Assembly (NCBI RefSeq): GCF_014302995.1
Contig: NZ_CP060295.1
Coordinates: forward strand, 4,269,501 to 4,333,500
DNA from: Variovorax sp. PAMC26660
GTDB lineage: Bacteria > Pseudomonadota > Gammaproteobacteria > Burkholderiales > Burkholderiaceae_C
Direction: 5' to 3'
Length of the DNA: 64,000 nucleotides
The notes beneath the pieces are model-generated. The model was given only the letters and a program-made list of their open reading frames with translations, was not told where the DNA came from and searched no databases. The translations under genes and the position numbers were made by a program. This document shows, in pieces, positions 21,169-31,833 of the stretch. Numbering within the stretch: position 1 is the stretch's first letter; the number at the start of each line of letters is the position of its first letter.

Positions 21169-22041
21169 TCAGCTCACGGCGTCGGCCGGCTGGCGCAGCA
21201 GCATGGCCAGCGTGCTGGCAATCGTCTTGCGCAGTTCGCGGCGATCGCTGATGAAGTCGATCGCGCCCTTGGTCTGCAGGAACTCGGCGCGCTGGAAGCC
21301 TTCAGGCAGCGTCACGCGCACGGTCGATTCGATCACGCGCGGGCCGGCAAAGCCGATCAGCGCCTTGGGCTCGGCAATCACCACGTCGCCCACGAAGGCG
21401 AAGCCGGCGGACACGCCACCCATGGTCGGGTCGGTCAGCACGCTGATGTAGGGCAGGCCCTTCTTCGCCAGGCGCGTGAGCGAGGCGTTGGTCTTGGCCA
21501 TCTGCATCAGCGAAAGCAGGCCTTCCTGCATGCGTGCGCCACCGGTGGCGGTGAAGCAGATGAAGGGCACTTTCTGCTCGATGGCGGTTTCGACACCGCG
21601 CACGAAGCGCTCGCCGACCACGCTGCCCATGCTGCCGCCCATGAATTCGAACTCGAAGCAGGCCACGACCACGCTGATGCTGTGGACCGAGCCGCCGAGC
21701 ACGACCAGCGCGTCGGTCTCGCCGGTGTTCTCGAGCGCTTCCTTGAGCCGCTCGGGGTACTTGCGGCTGTCCTTGAACTTCAGGGCGTCGACCGGCAGCA
21801 CTTCCTGGCCGATCTCGTAGCGTCCTTCGGCATCGAGGAAAGCGTCGAGCCGCGCGCGGGCGCCGATGCGGTGGTGGTGGCTGCAGCTGGGGCAGACGTT
21901 CTGGTTGTGCTCGAGGTCGGTCTTGTAGAGCACCGTCTCGCAGGCAGGGCATTTGATCCACAGGCCCTCGGGCACCTGGCGGCGCTCGCTGGGGTCGGTT
22001 TGTGCGATCTTGGCGGGTAGCAGTTTTTCAAGCCAGCTCAT
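21169..22041 (-). CDS. accD: acetyl-CoA carboxylase carboxyltransferase, beta subunit
   Basis: A 290-residue subunit that, with AccA, transfers the carboxyl group from carboxybiotin to acetyl-CoA to make malonyl-CoA. The N-terminal zinc ribbon has Cys31-Pro-Ala-Cys34 and Cys50-Pro-Ser-Cys53. The crotonase-like core contains Thr-Gly-Gly-Ala-Arg-Met-Gln-Glu-Gly and Asp-Pro-Thr-Met-Gly-Gly-Val. ATG 22041 gives the standard Met-Ser-Trp-Leu start. It follows trpA by 63 bases that hold a hairpin repeat. The folC gene that often follows accD is absent. Confidence 0.96.
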   Translation of the reverse strand: MSWLEKLLPAKIAQTDPSERRQVPEGLWIKCPACETVLYKTDLEHNQNVCPSCSHHHRIGARARLDAFLDAEGRYEIGQEVLPVDALKFKDSRKYPERLKEALENTGETDALVVLGGSVHSISVVVACFEFEFMGGSMGSVVGERFVRGVETAIEQKVPFICFTATGGARMQEGLLSLMQMAKTNASLTRLAKKGLPYISVLTDPTMGGVSAGFAFVGDVVIAEPKALIGFAGPRVIESTVRVTLPEGFQRAEFLQTKGAIDFISDRRELRKTIASTLAMLLRQPADAVS

Positions 22042-22056
22042 AGGACTCCGAATTAG

Positions 22057-22095
22057 CTCCCCTCTCCCGAACGGGAGAAGGGCTGGGGTGAGGGG
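22057..22095. repeat. REP-like palindromic repeat
   Basis: A C-rich then G-rich stretch containing the hairpin TCTCCCG-AA-CGGGAGA (22063-22078), followed by GGGCTGGGGTGAGGGG. This is the form of a short dispersed intergenic repeat common in proteobacterial genomes. It lies between trpA and accD. I recognise the type from its pattern; copy number in this genome cannot be seen here. Confidence 0.5.
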
Positions 22096-22104
22096 CAACC
22101 GAGA

Positions 22105-22950
22105 TTATCGGCCAGCCGCATTCTTGGGGGTAGCCGCAGGCAGGGCGTCCAGCGCTTCGCGGATTCCGGCGAGGAATTCACGCACCGCGGGCACGACCTT
22201 TTCGCGTGGCTGGTCTTCGATGAGTTGAATGATCTTCGTGCCGATCACGACCGCATCCGCGGCCGATCCGACCGCCTGCGCCGTGCGCGCGTCGCGGATG
22301 CCGAAGCCCACGCCGACCGGAATGCTCACGTGCTGGCGAATGCGCGGGATCATCTGGCCGACCGCCTCGGTGTCGAGATGGCCGGCGCCGGTCACGCCCT
22401 TGAGCGAGACGTAGTAGACATAGCCGGTGGCGATGCGCGCCACCTGCGCCATGCGCTCGCTGGTGCTGGTCGGTGCCAGCAGGAAGATCAGGTCGATGCC
22501 GGCGGCCTTCAGGTCGGCGGCGAAGTCCTCGCATTCTTCCGGCGGGTAGTCGACCACCAGCAGGCCGTCGACACCCGCCGCCGCCGCGTCGCGGATGAAG
22601 GCCTTCTTGCCGTGCACGAGGTCGTAGCGCTCGACCGGGTTCGCATAGCCCATCAGCACCACGGGCGTGGTCGCGTCCTTCTGACGGAAGGCGGCCACGA
22701 TGGCGAGCACCTGCTTCATGCCGATGCCCAGTGCCAGCGCGGCTTCGCCGGCCTTCTGGATCACCGGGCCGTCGGCCATCGGGTCGGAGAAGGGCACGCC
22801 GAGTTCGATCACGTCGGCACCCGCTTCGACCATGCCGTGCATCAGCTCGGGCGTGATGTCGGCGAAGGGAAAGCCGGCGGTGACGTAGGGAATCAGGGCC
22901 TTGCGGCCTTGCGACTGGAGCGTCTTGAAGGTGGCGGCAATGCGGCTCAT
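22105..22950 (-). CDS. trpA: tryptophan synthase alpha subunit
   Basis: A 281-residue TIM-barrel enzyme that cleaves indole-3-glycerol phosphate to indole and glyceraldehyde 3-phosphate. The catalytic Glu49 and Asp60 fall at the canonical positions in [16 protein letters not shown]. Its ATG overlaps the trpB stop by one base (TGATG), so the two subunits are probably made in coupled fashion. A GTG directly upstream is a less likely start. Confidence 0.97.
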   Translation of the reverse strand: MSRIAATFKTLQSQGRKALIPYVTAGFPFADITPELMHGMVEAGADVIELGVPFSDPMADGPVIQKAGEAALALGIGMKQVLAIVAAFRQKDATTPVVLMGYANPVERYDLVHGKKAFIRDAAAAGVDGLLVVDYPPEECEDFAADLKAAGIDLIFLLAPTSTSERMAQVARIATGYVYYVSLKGVTGAGHLDTEAVGQMIPRIRQHVSIPVGVGFGIRDARTAQAVGSAADAVVIGTKIIQLIEDQPREKVVPAVREFLAGIREALDALPAATPKNAAGR

Positions 22951-24236
22951 CACTTGCCTCCCTTCACGCTCAGGCCGCGCATCGAGGGGCGGTCGTAGAA
23001 ATCGACGCCCGACAGGTCGGCGACAGTGCCGATGTCCTTGTCGCCACGGCCCGAAAGATTCACCAGGATGGATTGGTCAGGGCGCATGGTCTTCGCGAGC
23101 TTCATGGCGTAGGCCACGGCGTGGCTGGATTCGAGCGCGGGGATGATGCCCTCCGTTCGACACAGGTAGTGGAAGGCTTCGAGCGCCTCCATGTCGGTGA
23201 TGCCGACGTACTCGGCGCGGCCGATGTCGGCCAGGTACGCGTGTTCGGGGCCCACGCCCGGGTAGTCCAGGCCGGCGCTGATGCTGTGCGTCTCGGTGAT
23301 CTGGCCGTCTTCGTTCTGCAGCAGGTAGGTGCGGTTGCCGTGCAGCACGCCAGGGCTGCCGCGAAGGATCGAGGCCGAGTGCTTGCCGCTGTCGAGCCCT
23401 TCACCAGCCGCCTCGACACCGATCAGGCGCGTGCCCGCGAACGGAATGTAGGGATGGAAGATGCCCATTGCATTGCTGCCGCCGCCCACGCAGGCGACCA
23501 CCACGTCGGGCTGCTTGCCCTCGGCTTCACCGGTGATGCCGTCGGCGGCCAGCATGGCCGGCATCTGGTCGATGCACTCGGTGCCGATCACGCTCTGGAA
23601 GTCGCGAACCATCGTCGGATAGGGGTGCGGGCCGGCCACGGTGCCGATGATGTAGAAGGTGTTTTCCACGTTCGTGACCCAGTCGCGCATCGCCTCGTTG
23701 AGCGCGTCTTTCAGCGTCTTGCTGCCCGACTCCACAGGCACCACGGTCGCGCCGAGCAGGTTCATGCGGTAGACGTTGGGGCTCTGGCGCTTGACGTCCT
23801 GGCTGCCCATGTAGACCACGCATTCGAGGCCGTAGCGCGCGCAGATGGTGGCTGTTGCCACGCCGTGCTGCCCGGCGCCGGTCTCGGCGATCACGCGGGG
23901 CTTGCCCATGCGGCGCGCGAGCATCGCCTGGCCGATCACGTTGTTGATCTTGTGCGCGCCGGTGTGGTTGAGGTCTTCGCGCTTCAGATAGATCTGCGCG
24001 CCGCCCATTTCGCGGCTGGTGCGTGCGGCGTGGTAGATCGGCGAGGGCCGGCCGACGAAGTGCTTGAGCTCGTAGTGGAATTCGGCGAGGAACGCCGGAT
24101 CGTCCTTGAACTTCGCATACGCGTCGCGCAGTTCGTTGATCGCGTGGGTGAGCGTTTCGCTCGCGAAAGTGCCGCCGTAGTTGCCGAAGTGGCCGGTGGC
24201 GTCGGGTTGCTGGTAGTCCTGGAAATTGCTTTGCAT
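22950..24236 (-). CDS. trpB: tryptophan synthase beta subunit
   Basis: A 428-residue PLP enzyme that joins indole and serine to tryptophan. The PLP lysine Lys96 lies in His-Thr-Gly-Ala-His-Lys-Ile-Asn-Asn, and the phosphate-binding loop is Gly-Gly-Gly-Ser-Asn-Ala. The ammonium-type catalytic Glu region Glu-Thr-Gly-Ala-Gly-Gln-His-Gly is intact. It sits between trpF and trpA in the expected order, 48 bases after trpF. Confidence 0.98.
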   Translation of the reverse strand: MQSNFQDYQQPDATGHFGNYGGTFASETLTHAINELRDAYAKFKDDPAFLAEFHYELKHFVGRPSPIYHAARTSREMGGAQIYLKREDLNHTGAHKINNVIGQAMLARRMGKPRVIAETGAGQHGVATATICARYGLECVVYMGSQDVKRQSPNVYRMNLLGATVVPVESGSKTLKDALNEAMRDWVTNVENTFYIIGTVAGPHPYPTMVRDFQSVIGTECIDQMPAMLAADGITGEAEGKQPDVVVACVGGGSNAMGIFHPYIPFAGTRLIGVEAAGEGLDSGKHSASILRGSPGVLHGNRTYLLQNEDGQITETHSISAGLDYPGVGPEHAYLADIGRAEYVGITDMEALEAFHYLCRTEGIIPALESSHAVAYAMKLAKTMRPDQSILVNLSGRGDKDIGTVADLSGVDFYDRPSMRGLSVKGGK

Positions 24237-24284
24237 GGTTCTCGATCGTTGGGCCGCAGCCCGAATGACGATCGGGTGCGGCGG

Positions 24285-24989
24285 CTAACTGGAGAAGGAC
24301 GGGGCGTCGGCAGCTCTCACTGCGGCGACGAATTGCCGGATCTTTCCGGCGTCCTTCAGGCCCTTGTTCCCCGGGCCGTCGATTTCGACGCCCGAGCTCA
24401 CATCAACGGACAGCGTCTTGCAGCGCGTCCGCAGGATGCGAATGCCATCGCTCACGTTTGCAGGTGTGAGCCCACCACTCAAGACGAGGTGAGCGTCGAC
24501 GGCGGGTGGAAGAAGTGACCAATCGAAAGCCTTGCCGCCACCGCCATAACCTTCGACATGGGCGTCGAGCAGGATGGCCTGGGCGTGGGAGTAATCGGAC
24601 GCGTATTTTACGAGGTCGAAGCCGGCGCCGGCAGCCCCCAGCGGAATGCGGGCGGCGCGCATGTAGCGAAAACGGCCCGGGCCGCTGGCTTCCTCGCACT
24701 GCTGAGGCGTTTCTTCCCCGTGGAACTGGGCGATGGCGCCCTTCACACATGAGAGTGATGCTATGACTTTGGAAGCATCTTCGTTCACGAACAGCAGCAC
24801 GGGCGTGATGAAGGGCGGCAGGCGCGAGGCCAGCTCGGCGGCGCGCTCGGCCGTGACGGCGCGAGGGCTTTTCGCGTAGAGCACGAAGCCGATGGCGTCG
24901 GCGCCGGCTTCGACTGCTGCATCCACATCGGCCTCACGCGTCAGGCCACAGATCTTGATGCGGGTGCGGGGAACGGCTGCTGCTGTCAT
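24285..24989 (-). CDS. trpF: phosphoribosylanthranilate isomerase
   Basis: A 234-residue TIM-barrel isomerase of tryptophan synthesis. The catalytic Cys14 lies in Lys-Ile-Cys-Gly-Leu-Thr, and the catalytic Asp is in Leu-Ser-Val-Asp-Val-Ser-Ser-Gly-Val-Glu. Gly-Gly-Leu-Thr-Pro-Ala-Asn-Val is the phosphate-binding loop. The ATG overlaps the truA stop (ATGA). Confidence 0.96.
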   Translation of the reverse strand: MTAAAVPRTRIKICGLTREADVDAAVEAGADAIGFVLYAKSPRAVTAERAAELASRLPPFITPVLLFVNEDASKVIASLSCVKGAIAQFHGEETPQQCEEASGPGRFRYMRAARIPLGAAGAGFDLVKYASDYSHAQAILLDAHVEGYGGGGKAFDWSLLPPAVDAHLVLSGGLTPANVSDGIRILRTRCKTLSVDVSSGVEIDGPGNKGLKDAGKIRQFVAAVRAADAPSFSS

Positions 24990-25807
24990 GGCGGGCCATC
25001 ATAAGGAGCCCCGCCCGCCTGCAATGTGGCCTCGGCCGGCAGACCCCACTTGGCGTCGTACAACGGGCCCAGGAAGTACAGGCCATCCGCCGAGAAAGTC
25101 GGAGCCGCCACCTTGCGGCTGCGGGCTTCAAGCACCTCGGAGATCCATTCGGGGCGTTCGTCGCCGCGGCCGATGCGCACGAGGCTGCCCATGAGGTTGC
25201 GGATCATGTGGTGCAGGAACGCATCGGCCTCGAACTCGAAATGCCAGCGGCATCGCTCGCCTTCGCCGACACGCGTGATCTCGATGCGGCGCAGGTTCTT
25301 CACAGGCGACTTGGCCTGGCAGGCCGAGGCACGGAACGAACTGAAGTCATGCGTGCCGATGAGCACGGCAGCGGCCTTGCGCATCGCATCGCCATCGAGC
25401 GGATGCATCGACCAGCCCATGCGCCCCGTGTCGAGGCTGGGCCGCACCGGCGACTGGGAAAGCACGTAGAGGTAGCGGCGTGCCAGAGCGCTGGCGCGGC
25501 AATGGAACTCGTCGGGCACCGGCTGGGCCCACTGCACTGCAATGTCGTCGGGCAGGAAGCGGTTGGTGCCGCGCATCCAGGAGAAGGGTTCGCGCTCGAT
25601 GGTGGTGTCGAAGTGCACCACCTGCATCAGCGCGTGCACGCCGGCGTCGGTGCGGCCGGCGCACAGCGTGCCGATCGTGCCGGCGGGCTGTGCGGTGAAT
25701 TTCGCGAGGGCGGCTTCCAGCTTGTCCTGCACCGTGCGGCCCGAGCGCTGGCTTTGCCAGCCCTCGTATGCCTGGCCGTTGTACCGGATGCCGAGCGCCA
25801 GCCTCAC
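24986..25807 (-). CDS. truA: tRNA pseudouridine(38-40) synthase
   Basis: A 273-residue pseudouridine synthase acting on the anticodon stem-loop. The catalytic Asp54 is in Ala-Gly-Arg-Thr-Asp-Ala-Gly-Val-His-Ala. Phe-Arg-Ala-Ser-Ala-Cys-Gln-Ala-Lys-Ser-Pro and His-His-Met-Ile-Arg-Asn are further TruA marks. It starts 24 bases after the fimV-like gene. The fimV-truA-trpF order is conserved in betaproteobacteria. Confidence 0.96.
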   Translation of the reverse strand: MRLALGIRYNGQAYEGWQSQRSGRTVQDKLEAALAKFTAQPAGTIGTLCAGRTDAGVHALMQVVHFDTTIEREPFSWMRGTNRFLPDDIAVQWAQPVPDEFHCRASALARRYLYVLSQSPVRPSLDTGRMGWSMHPLDGDAMRKAAAVLIGTHDFSSFRASACQAKSPVKNLRRIEITRVGEGERCRWHFEFEADAFLHHMIRNLMGSLVRIGRGDERPEWISEVLEARSRKVAAPTFSADGLYFLGPLYDAKWGLPAEATLQAGGAPYDGPP

Positions 25808-25831
25808 GAATTCAGGGAAGGAACAAGCCGC

Positions 25832-28630
25832 TCAGCGCAGCTCGGCGAGCAGTTGCCGTGCTTGCGACTTGAGGTCGCCAGCGCTTTCGGCTTCGACTTC
25901 CTCGACCAGCGAACGGGCGCCTTCGACGTCGCCGATGGCTTGCAGCTCGCGTGCGAGCGACAGCTTGACGGCGTGCGGGCTGTCGTCGCCTTCGTCTGCA
26001 TGCGTGGCCGCTGCCGGCTTGGCCGCGGTTTCGGCGGAGCGGGCCGGCAGACCTGCCAGCGCGCTCATGTCGAACTCGATGAAGCCCGAATCCGCCGGCA
26101 GCGCGTTGCGCAGCATGGCCGGGCGGGTGTTGTGCTCCGCATCGCTCAGGTTCAGGGTCGATGGGCGGGTGTCGGGGGTCAGCGCGCCAGGGGCGGTGTC
26201 GAAATCGTTTTCAAGATCGACAGGCGTTGCGGCATGGCCGTTGGACAGCGGCGCGGCGGGGCGCGCGGTGGTCGGGGCGGGTGCGTAGGCCGACTTCGGC
26301 AGGCTGGCGCCGACTGGGGCGTGGTTCGGAGCCGGTGCTGGCGGTTGGCTCAGATCGAGGTCGAAGTCCAGCGGTGCCACCGAGGGGACGAAGGCGGGTG
26401 GTGCTGCGGCGGCTGGCGGCGCTGCGGGAGGTGGCGGCGCCACCGGTTTGGCGGCTGCGGCCAGAGCGCCGGCGAAAGCGGCGGTCTCGGCAGCGCTCGC
26501 GCTGCGTGGTGCACCCGATTCGTACAGCGGGTTGCCTGGGTCGAGGTCCTTGCCCATGTCGACCACGCGGGTCCACTCGGAACCCAGGCCGCCGGTCAGC
26601 TTGTGCACTTCAGTGGCAAGGCCCTCGTAGGCCCGCACATCGCGGCGCTTGGCGTGGATTTCGAGCAGCTTGAGGTGGATGGCGGTGCGGTCCGGGTTCA
26701 GGCGCAGTGCTTCGCGCAGGATTTCCTCGGCTTGCAGGTCGCGGCCGTAGGCCAGGTAGACGTCCGCTTCGGCCACGGGGTCGACATCGCCGGCGTCGAG
26801 CTGGCTCGGCGAGTACGACAGCGAAGAGACGGTGGAATCGCCGCGATGCTTGGTGTCGACCGATTCGCCACCGCTGGCGCCGAAGAACGAGTCCTTGGGA
26901 ATGCGGCTTTCGAGGAACACGCTTTCGCTCATTTCCTCGCGCCGGCGACCCAGCACGCGATAGAGCAGGAAGCCGACCAGCAGCGCGATCAGCGCAGCAC
27001 CGGCGAGCATCAGCGGGTTGTCGAGCAGTTCTTCGAAGAAGCTGCGTTCCGGCGGGGGCGGCGGAGGCGGTGCTGCTTTGACCACCGGCTTGGGGGCGGG
27101 CGTTGGTGCTGCTGCAACTGCGGCGCTCGCTGCGGCCGCCGCGGGCAAGGCTGCTGCATCGGCGGACGGTGTCGTGCCGGCCGCTGCGGCGGAAGCGGCT
27201 GCGACAGGCGCAACTGCCGCGGGAGCCGGCGTCGTGGCTTCAGGGGTTGGGGCGGTTGGTGGCGCGGCAACTGGTGCGGCTGCCGCAACGGCAGGTGCGG
27301 CGGCCGGCGCAGGCGCGGGACTCGCGACGGCTGGTGTCGTCGTCGCGCTGGTCGCTGGCGTCGGAACCGCGATGCCCGGCGTTGCCGGTGCGGCAGGGGC
27401 CGCCGCTGCAGGCGTTGACGAGCCAGTGCCGGCCTTGAGCTTGTTCAGCTCGTTCAGGTTCTTCGACAGCTCCGCCACGCGGTTGTTGTTGTCCTGTGCC
27501 TGGCGTGCCTGCGCGACTTTTTCGTCGGCTGCGCGGGTCGACGCACTGCCTTGGGAGATCGTGAGCTTGTCGGGCGCGCTGGCCGCAGCGTTGCGGTCTT
27601 CCACGTTGGTTTGCAGCTTGCCCGAGGCCTTGCGGCTGGCAGCGGCCACGTTCGAGGTCGGCGCGTTTTCGGCCAGACGCTGGCGGTAGGCGCCGAAGTC
27701 GCGGCTTTGCGCCGTGACCGTGCGACGTGCTTCCGCAGGAGTGACGGCCGCCGCTTCGGCGGCACCCGGCAGGTCGAGGACTGCGCCGGCCCGCATGCGG
27801 TTGACGTTGCCGCCAACGAAGGCATCCGGATTGGCGAGCAGCAGCGCCACGAGCATCTGGTCGAGGGACACGTCGGCCGGCTTGTGGGCGCCGGCGATCT
27901 TGCTGGCGGTGTCGCCACGCTGCACGGTGACTTGTTCGCCGCTACCGCCGCTACCGCCGCTGGCGCGCGCCGGTGCGGCGGCAGTGACGGGTGCGGGGGC
28001 TGCTGCCGCCGGTGCTGGTGCAGGAGCGGCGGCGACCGGTGCCGAAGGAGCAGCCGCAACAGGCGCCCGCTCGCGGGGGGCGCGGGCGACCGGGGCAGGG
28101 CGCTCGACGGGCGTGCTGATCTGGGGAGCGATGGGCGTTGCCGGCGTGCTCGTTGCCGCCTGGCGTGCGGCTGGCGGATCGAGCAGCACGGTGTAGTCGC
28201 GCACGATGCGGCCCGACGACCCGTTGGCTTCGAGCAGCAGGTCGATGAACGGATCGTTGAGCGCGCGGTTGCCGCTCAGGCGCACCACGTACTGGCCGCC
28301 CGCGCGACGTTGCAGCGTCGCCTTGACGTCGCTCAATGCCGTGTTGTACGGAATACCCGCGTTCTTGAAGGCTTCGGCCGTGGCGATGTTGATCTTCAGA
28401 CCGTCCGCTTCGGCGGCGGCAATCTCGGTCACGTCGATCTCCGCACGCAGCGGTTCGCCCAGCGCCGATTGCACTTTCAACTGACCCAGCGCGAAAGCGC
28501 TGGCGTCGGTGCTGGCAAGGCCCAGAGCCACGGCGGCGGCCGCGCCCAGGATGGAAAGGCGCCAACCGTTCGATGGCAGAGGCGGGCGAACGGCCGAGGG
28601 GCTGGCCGCGGGCAACAGATGTCTTGTCAT
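25832..28630 (-). CDS. fimV: FimV/HubP-like polar hub protein
   Basis: A 932-residue envelope protein. A signal peptide ends at Ala-Ser-Ala near residue 46. The mature N-terminus, Phe-Ala-Leu-Gly-Gln-Leu-Lys-Val-Gln-Ser-Ala-Leu-Gly-Glu-Pro-Leu, is the FimV family signature. A LysM-like segment with Val-Gln-Arg-Gly-Asp-Thr-Ala follows, then long Pro/Ala/Thr-rich linkers, a single transmembrane helix around Leu-Met-Leu-Ala-Gly-Ala-Ala, and a cytoplasmic part with a TPR-like and a terminal FimV helical domain. FimV-type proteins organise cell poles and support type IV pili. The low-complexity Ala/Pro tracts probably vary among strains. Confidence 0.92.
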   Translation of the reverse strand: MTRHLLPAASPSAVRPPLPSNGWRLSILGAAAAVALGLASTDASAFALGQLKVQSALGEPLRAEIDVTEIAAAEADGLKINIATAEAFKNAGIPYNTALSDVKATLQRRAGGQYVVRLSGNRALNDPFIDLLLEANGSSGRIVRDYTVLLDPPAARQAATSTPATPIAPQISTPVERPAPVARAPRERAPVAAAPSAPVAAAPAPAPAAAAPAPVTAAAPARASGGSGGSGEQVTVQRGDTASKIAGAHKPADVSLDQMLVALLLANPDAFVGGNVNRMRAGAVLDLPGAAEAAAVTPAEARRTVTAQSRDFGAYRQRLAENAPTSNVAAASRKASGKLQTNVEDRNAAASAPDKLTISQGSASTRAADEKVAQARQAQDNNNRVAELSKNLNELNKLKAGTGSSTPAAAAPAAPATPGIAVPTPATSATTTPAVASPAPAPAAAPAVAAAAPVAAPPTAPTPEATTPAPAAVAPVAAASAAAAGTTPSADAAALPAAAAASAAVAAAPTPAPKPVVKAAPPPPPPPERSFFEELLDNPLMLAGAALIALLVGFLLYRVLGRRREEMSESVFLESRIPKDSFFGASGGESVDTKHRGDSTVSSLSYSPSQLDAGDVDPVAEADVYLAYGRDLQAEEILREALRLNPDRTAIHLKLLEIHAKRRDVRAYEGLATEVHKLTGGLGSEWTRVVDMGKDLDPGNPLYESGAPRSASAAETAAFAGALAAAAKPVAPPPPAAPPAAAAPPAFVPSVAPLDFDLDLSQPPAPAPNHAPVGASLPKSAYAPAPTTARPAAPLSNGHAATPVDLENDFDTAPGALTPDTRPSTLNLSDAEHNTRPAMLRNALPADSGFIEFDMSALAGLPARSAETAAKPAAATHADEGDDSPHAVKLSLARELQAIGDVEGARSLVEEVEAESAGDLKSQARQLLAELR

Positions 28631-28746
28631 GCTGATAGGGGGCGGCTCAGGCCCAGAATTTGTAAGAGGACGTTAGCATCATCACCGGGCACTGACAAGG
28701 CAATGCGCCCGTTCTACCCAGTGCGCGCATACTTACGATCACATCT

Positions 28747-28764
28747 TGTGTTGCCTGAAGGCAA
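28747..28764. other. hairpin between fimV and asd
   Basis: TGTTGCC (28747-28753) pairs perfectly with GGCAACA (28758-28764) around TGAA. The 169-base gap between asd and fimV otherwise shows nothing clear. No T-run follows on the asd strand, so it is not a good terminator. It may instead be part of the fimV promoter region or leader. Confidence 0.3.
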
Positions 28765-28799
28765 CAAATTGTGTTTCAAATGGGCCTGAGCAGCCCGCA

Positions 28800-29945
28800 T
28801 CAGGCTTCGAGCAAGATGCGCAGCATGCGGCGCAGCGGTTCCGCGGCACCCCACAGCAGTTGGTCGCCGATGGTGAAAGCGCCGACGTACTCGGGGCCCA
28901 TCGCCAGCTTGCGGATGCGGCCAACCGGGATGTTCATCGTGCCGGTCACGGCCACGGGCGTCAGGTCCTTCACCGTGGCTTCGCGGGTGTTCGGCACCAC
29001 GCTGGCCCAGGGGTTGTCTGCGGCGATCAGTGCTTCGATGTCGGCAACCGGCACGTCCTTCTTCAGCTTGAAGGTCAGGGCCTGGCTGTGGCAGCGCATG
29101 GCGCCGATGCGCACGCAGAAACCGTCGACCGGCACGGCGGCAGTGCCGAAGCCCGCGCCCTGGCCGAGGATCTTGTTGGTTTCGGCGCCGGCCTTCCATT
29201 CTTCCTTGGACATGCCGTCGCCCAGATCCTTGTCGATCCAGGGAATCAGCGAGCCGCCCAGCGGTGCGCCGAAGTTGGCCGTTTCGGCGGCGCTCAGGTT
29301 CTGCTGCTTGTGCAGGACCTTGCGGTCGATTTCAAGAATGGCCGACTTCGGGTCGTCCAGCAGTGAGCGCACTTCGGCGTTGATCGTGCCGAACTGGGTC
29401 AGCAGCTCGCGCATGTGCTGCGCGCCGCCACCCGATGCAGCTTGGTAGGTCATGCTGGTCATCCACTCGACCAGGCCAGCCTTGTAGAGGGCGCCCACGC
29501 CCATGAGCATGCAGCTCACGGTGCAGTTGCCGCCGATCCAGTTCTTGCCGCCGTTGGTGAGCGCGTTCTGGATCACTGGCAGGTTGACGGGGTCGAGCAC
29601 GATGATCGCGTCGTCCTGCATGCGCAGGGTGGAGGCCGCATCGATCCAGTGGCCGTTCCAGCCGGCGGCGCGCAGCTTGGGGAACACCTCGCTGGTGTAG
29701 TCGCCGCCCTGGCAGGTGATGACGATGTCGCACTTCTTCAGGGCTTCGATGTCGTTCGCATCCTTCAGCGCGGTTTCGTTCTTGGCCATCGCCGGGGCCT
29801 TGCCGCCAGCGTTGGAGGTCGAGAAGAACAGCGGCTCGATGAGACCGAAGTCGCCTTCGGCCTGCATGCGGTCCATCAGGACCGAGCCGACCATGCCACG
29901 CCAGCCTACGAGGCCGACCAGAGGTTGTTGGGATGCGTTCGCCAT
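28800..29945 (-). CDS. asd: aspartate-semialdehyde dehydrogenase
   Basis: A 381-residue NADP-dependent enzyme that reduces aspartyl phosphate on the route to lysine, threonine, methionine and diaminopimelate. The N-terminal [12 protein letters not shown] is the gamma/beta-proteobacterial Asd start. The catalytic Cys141 lies in Gly-Gly-Asn-Cys-Thr-Val-Ser. ATG 29945 is preceded by weak purine signals, but the N-terminal motif fixes it. It lies 91 bases downstream of leuB. Confidence 0.96.
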   Translation of the reverse strand: MANASQQPLVGLVGWRGMVGSVLMDRMQAEGDFGLIEPLFFSTSNAGGKAPAMAKNETALKDANDIEALKKCDIVITCQGGDYTSEVFPKLRAAGWNGHWIDAASTLRMQDDAIIVLDPVNLPVIQNALTNGGKNWIGGNCTVSCMLMGVGALYKAGLVEWMTSMTYQAASGGGAQHMRELLTQFGTINAEVRSLLDDPKSAILEIDRKVLHKQQNLSAAETANFGAPLGGSLIPWIDKDLGDGMSKEEWKAGAETNKILGQGAGFGTAAVPVDGFCVRIGAMRCHSQALTFKLKKDVPVADIEALIAADNPWASVVPNTREATVKDLTPVAVTGTMNIPVGRIRKLAMGPEYVGAFTIGDQLLWGAAEPLRRMLRILLEA

Positions 29946-30036
29946 TTCAGTTTGCCCTTGTGAAAAAAGAAAGAAGTTGTCTTTTTTTGCCCCCGACTCG
30001 TCGAGCCGGGGAGGGGCGTGACGAAGCGGGCTGCGG

Positions 30037-31125
30037 TTAGCCGGTAATCGTCTTTTTGGTGATTGCTGCAACGACCGCGTCGCCCATCTCGCGGGTGCCG
30101 ACGCGCTTCGTACCTTCTGACCAGATGTCACCCGTGCGCAGCCCGGAGGCGAGCACGTCCTTGACCGCCGACTCGATACGGTCGGCAGCTTCGGCTTGGT
30201 TGAGTGAAAAGCGGAGCATCATGGCAGCGGACAGGATTGTAGCCAAAGGATTGGCAACCCCTTTGCCGGCAATGTCTGGGGCGCTGCCATGGCTGGGCTC
30301 GTACAGGCCCTGGTTGCTCGAATTGAGCGACGCCGAGGGCAGCATGCCGATGGAGCCCGTGAGCATCGCGGCCTCGTCCGAGAGGATGTCGCCGAACATG
30401 TTGCCGGTGACCACCACGTCGAACTTCTTGGGCGCCTTCACGAGTTGCATGGCTGCGTTGTCGACCAGCATGTGGTCGAGTTCGACGTCCGGATATTCCT
30501 TCGCGATGTCGAGCATCACGTCTTTCCACAGCTGCGAGGTTTCCAGCACGTTGTTCTTGTCGACGCTGGTCACGCGCTTGCTGCGCTTGCGGGCGGCCTC
30601 GAAGGCCACGCGCGCGATGCGCTCGACCTCGGGGCGCGAGTAGCGCATCGTGTCGAAGGCTTCTTCGGCGCCAGGAAAGTGCCCGTCCGTCGCGATGCGG
30701 CGGCCGCGCGGCTGGCCGAAATAGATGTCGCCGGTCAGCTCGCGAATGATCAGGATGTCCAGGCCCGAGATCAGTTCGGGCTTCAGGCTCGATGCGTCCA
30801 CCAGTTGCTCGTAGCAGATGGCCGGGCGGAAGTTGGCGAACAGGCCGAGGTTCTTGCGCAGCCCCAGGATCGCCTGCTCGGGCCGCAGCGGCCGGTCGAG
30901 CTTGTCGTACTTCCAGTCGCCGACCGCGCCGAACAGCACCGCGTCGGATTCCTTCGCCAGCTTGAGCGTCGATTCAGGCAGCGGATGGCCGTGGGCCTCG
31001 TAGGCCGCACCGCCGACCAGTGCCGATTCCATCTCGAACTTCAGGTCGAGCACGTTGAGCACCTTGACGGCTTCCGCCACGATTTCGGTGCCGATGCCGT
31101 CACCCGGGAGAACTGCGATTTTCAT
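30037..31125 (-). CDS. leuB: 3-isopropylmalate dehydrogenase
   Basis: A 362-residue enzyme that oxidises and decarboxylates 3-isopropylmalate in leucine synthesis. Marks include Leu-Pro-Gly-Asp-Gly-Ile-Gly at the N-terminus, [16 protein letters not shown], and [10 protein letters not shown]. It follows leuD by 37 bases. Confidence 0.97.
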   Translation of the reverse strand: MKIAVLPGDGIGTEIVAEAVKVLNVLDLKFEMESALVGGAAYEAHGHPLPESTLKLAKESDAVLFGAVGDWKYDKLDRPLRPEQAILGLRKNLGLFANFRPAICYEQLVDASSLKPELISGLDILIIRELTGDIYFGQPRGRRIATDGHFPGAEEAFDTMRYSRPEVERIARVAFEAARKRSKRVTSVDKNNVLETSQLWKDVMLDIAKEYPDVELDHMLVDNAAMQLVKAPKKFDVVVTGNMFGDILSDEAAMLTGSIGMLPSASLNSSNQGLYEPSHGSAPDIAGKGVANPLATILSAAMMLRFSLNQAEAADRIESAVKDVLASGLRTGDIWSEGTKRVGTREMGDAVVAAITKKTITG

Positions 31126-31162
31126 TTTTGTCGTGTATTGAAGAGAGAAATCAGAGATGCGC

Positions 31163-31819
31163 TCAGGCGTTGGCCAGCATCGTATGCGCGAGCCACGGCT
31201 TCTGCGCCAGTCGCTCGGTCTCGAAGGCCTTGATCTTGTCCTTGTGGCGCAGCGTCAGGCCGATGTCGTCCAGTCCGTTGATCAGGCAGTACTTGCGGAA
31301 AGCCTGCACATCGAACGCGAACTCGCCGCCATCGGGCTTGACCACCACTTGGCGCTCGAGATCGATCGTCAGCGTGTAGCCCGGAAAGGCCAGGGCCTCG
31401 TCGAACAACTGCGCCACCTGGGCTTCGGGCAGCACGATCGGCAGCAGGCCGTTCTTGAAGCTGTTGTTGAAGAAGATGTCGGCGTAGCTCGGCGCGATGA
31501 TCGCGCGAAAGCCGTACTGGTCGAGCGCCCACGGCGCATGTTCGCGCGACGAGCCGCAACCGAAGTTCTTGCGCGCCAGCAGCACCGAGGCGCCCGCGTA
31601 GCGCGGCTGGTTCAGCACGAAATCGGGGTTGGGCTTGCGGCTGGCCGGGTCCTGGCCCGGAAAGCCGGCATCGAGGTAGCGCCACTCGTCGAACAGGTTC
31701 ACGCCGAAGCCGGTCTTCTTGATCGACTTGAGGAACTGCTTCGGAATGATCGCGTCGGTGTCGACGTTCTCGCGGTCCATGGGGGCCACGAGGCCCTTGT
31801 GCACGGTGAATTTCTGCAT
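31163..31819 (-). CDS. leuD: 3-isopropylmalate dehydratase, small subunit
   Basis: A 218-residue subunit of isopropylmalate isomerase, equivalent to the swivelling domain of aconitase. The pattern [10 protein letters not shown] and the active-site-contributing [11 protein letters not shown] are present. ATG 31819 gives the usual start and lies 14 bases after leuC. Confidence 0.97.
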   Translation of the reverse strand: MQKFTVHKGLVAPMDRENVDTDAIIPKQFLKSIKKTGFGVNLFDEWRYLDAGFPGQDPASRKPNPDFVLNQPRYAGASVLLARKNFGCGSSREHAPWALDQYGFRAIIAPSYADIFFNNSFKNGLLPIVLPEAQVAQLFDEALAFPGYTLTIDLERQVVVKPDGGEFAFDVQAFRKYCLINGLDDIGLTLRHKDKIKAFETERLAQKPWLAHTMLANA

Positions 31820-31833
31820 GTGATGTCTCCAGG

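Noticed and set aside
25208..27418. A 736-codon plus-strand open frame opposite fimV.
   Set aside because: It is antisense to the Pro/Ala-rich linkers of FimV, gives a low-complexity Arg/Gly-rich product, and has no recognised domain.
29970..30025. GC-rich hairpin between leuB and asd considered as a terminator.
   Set aside because: On the gene strand the stem is followed by an A-run, not a T-run, so it lacks the form of an intrinsic terminator. leuB and asd may still be co-transcribed.
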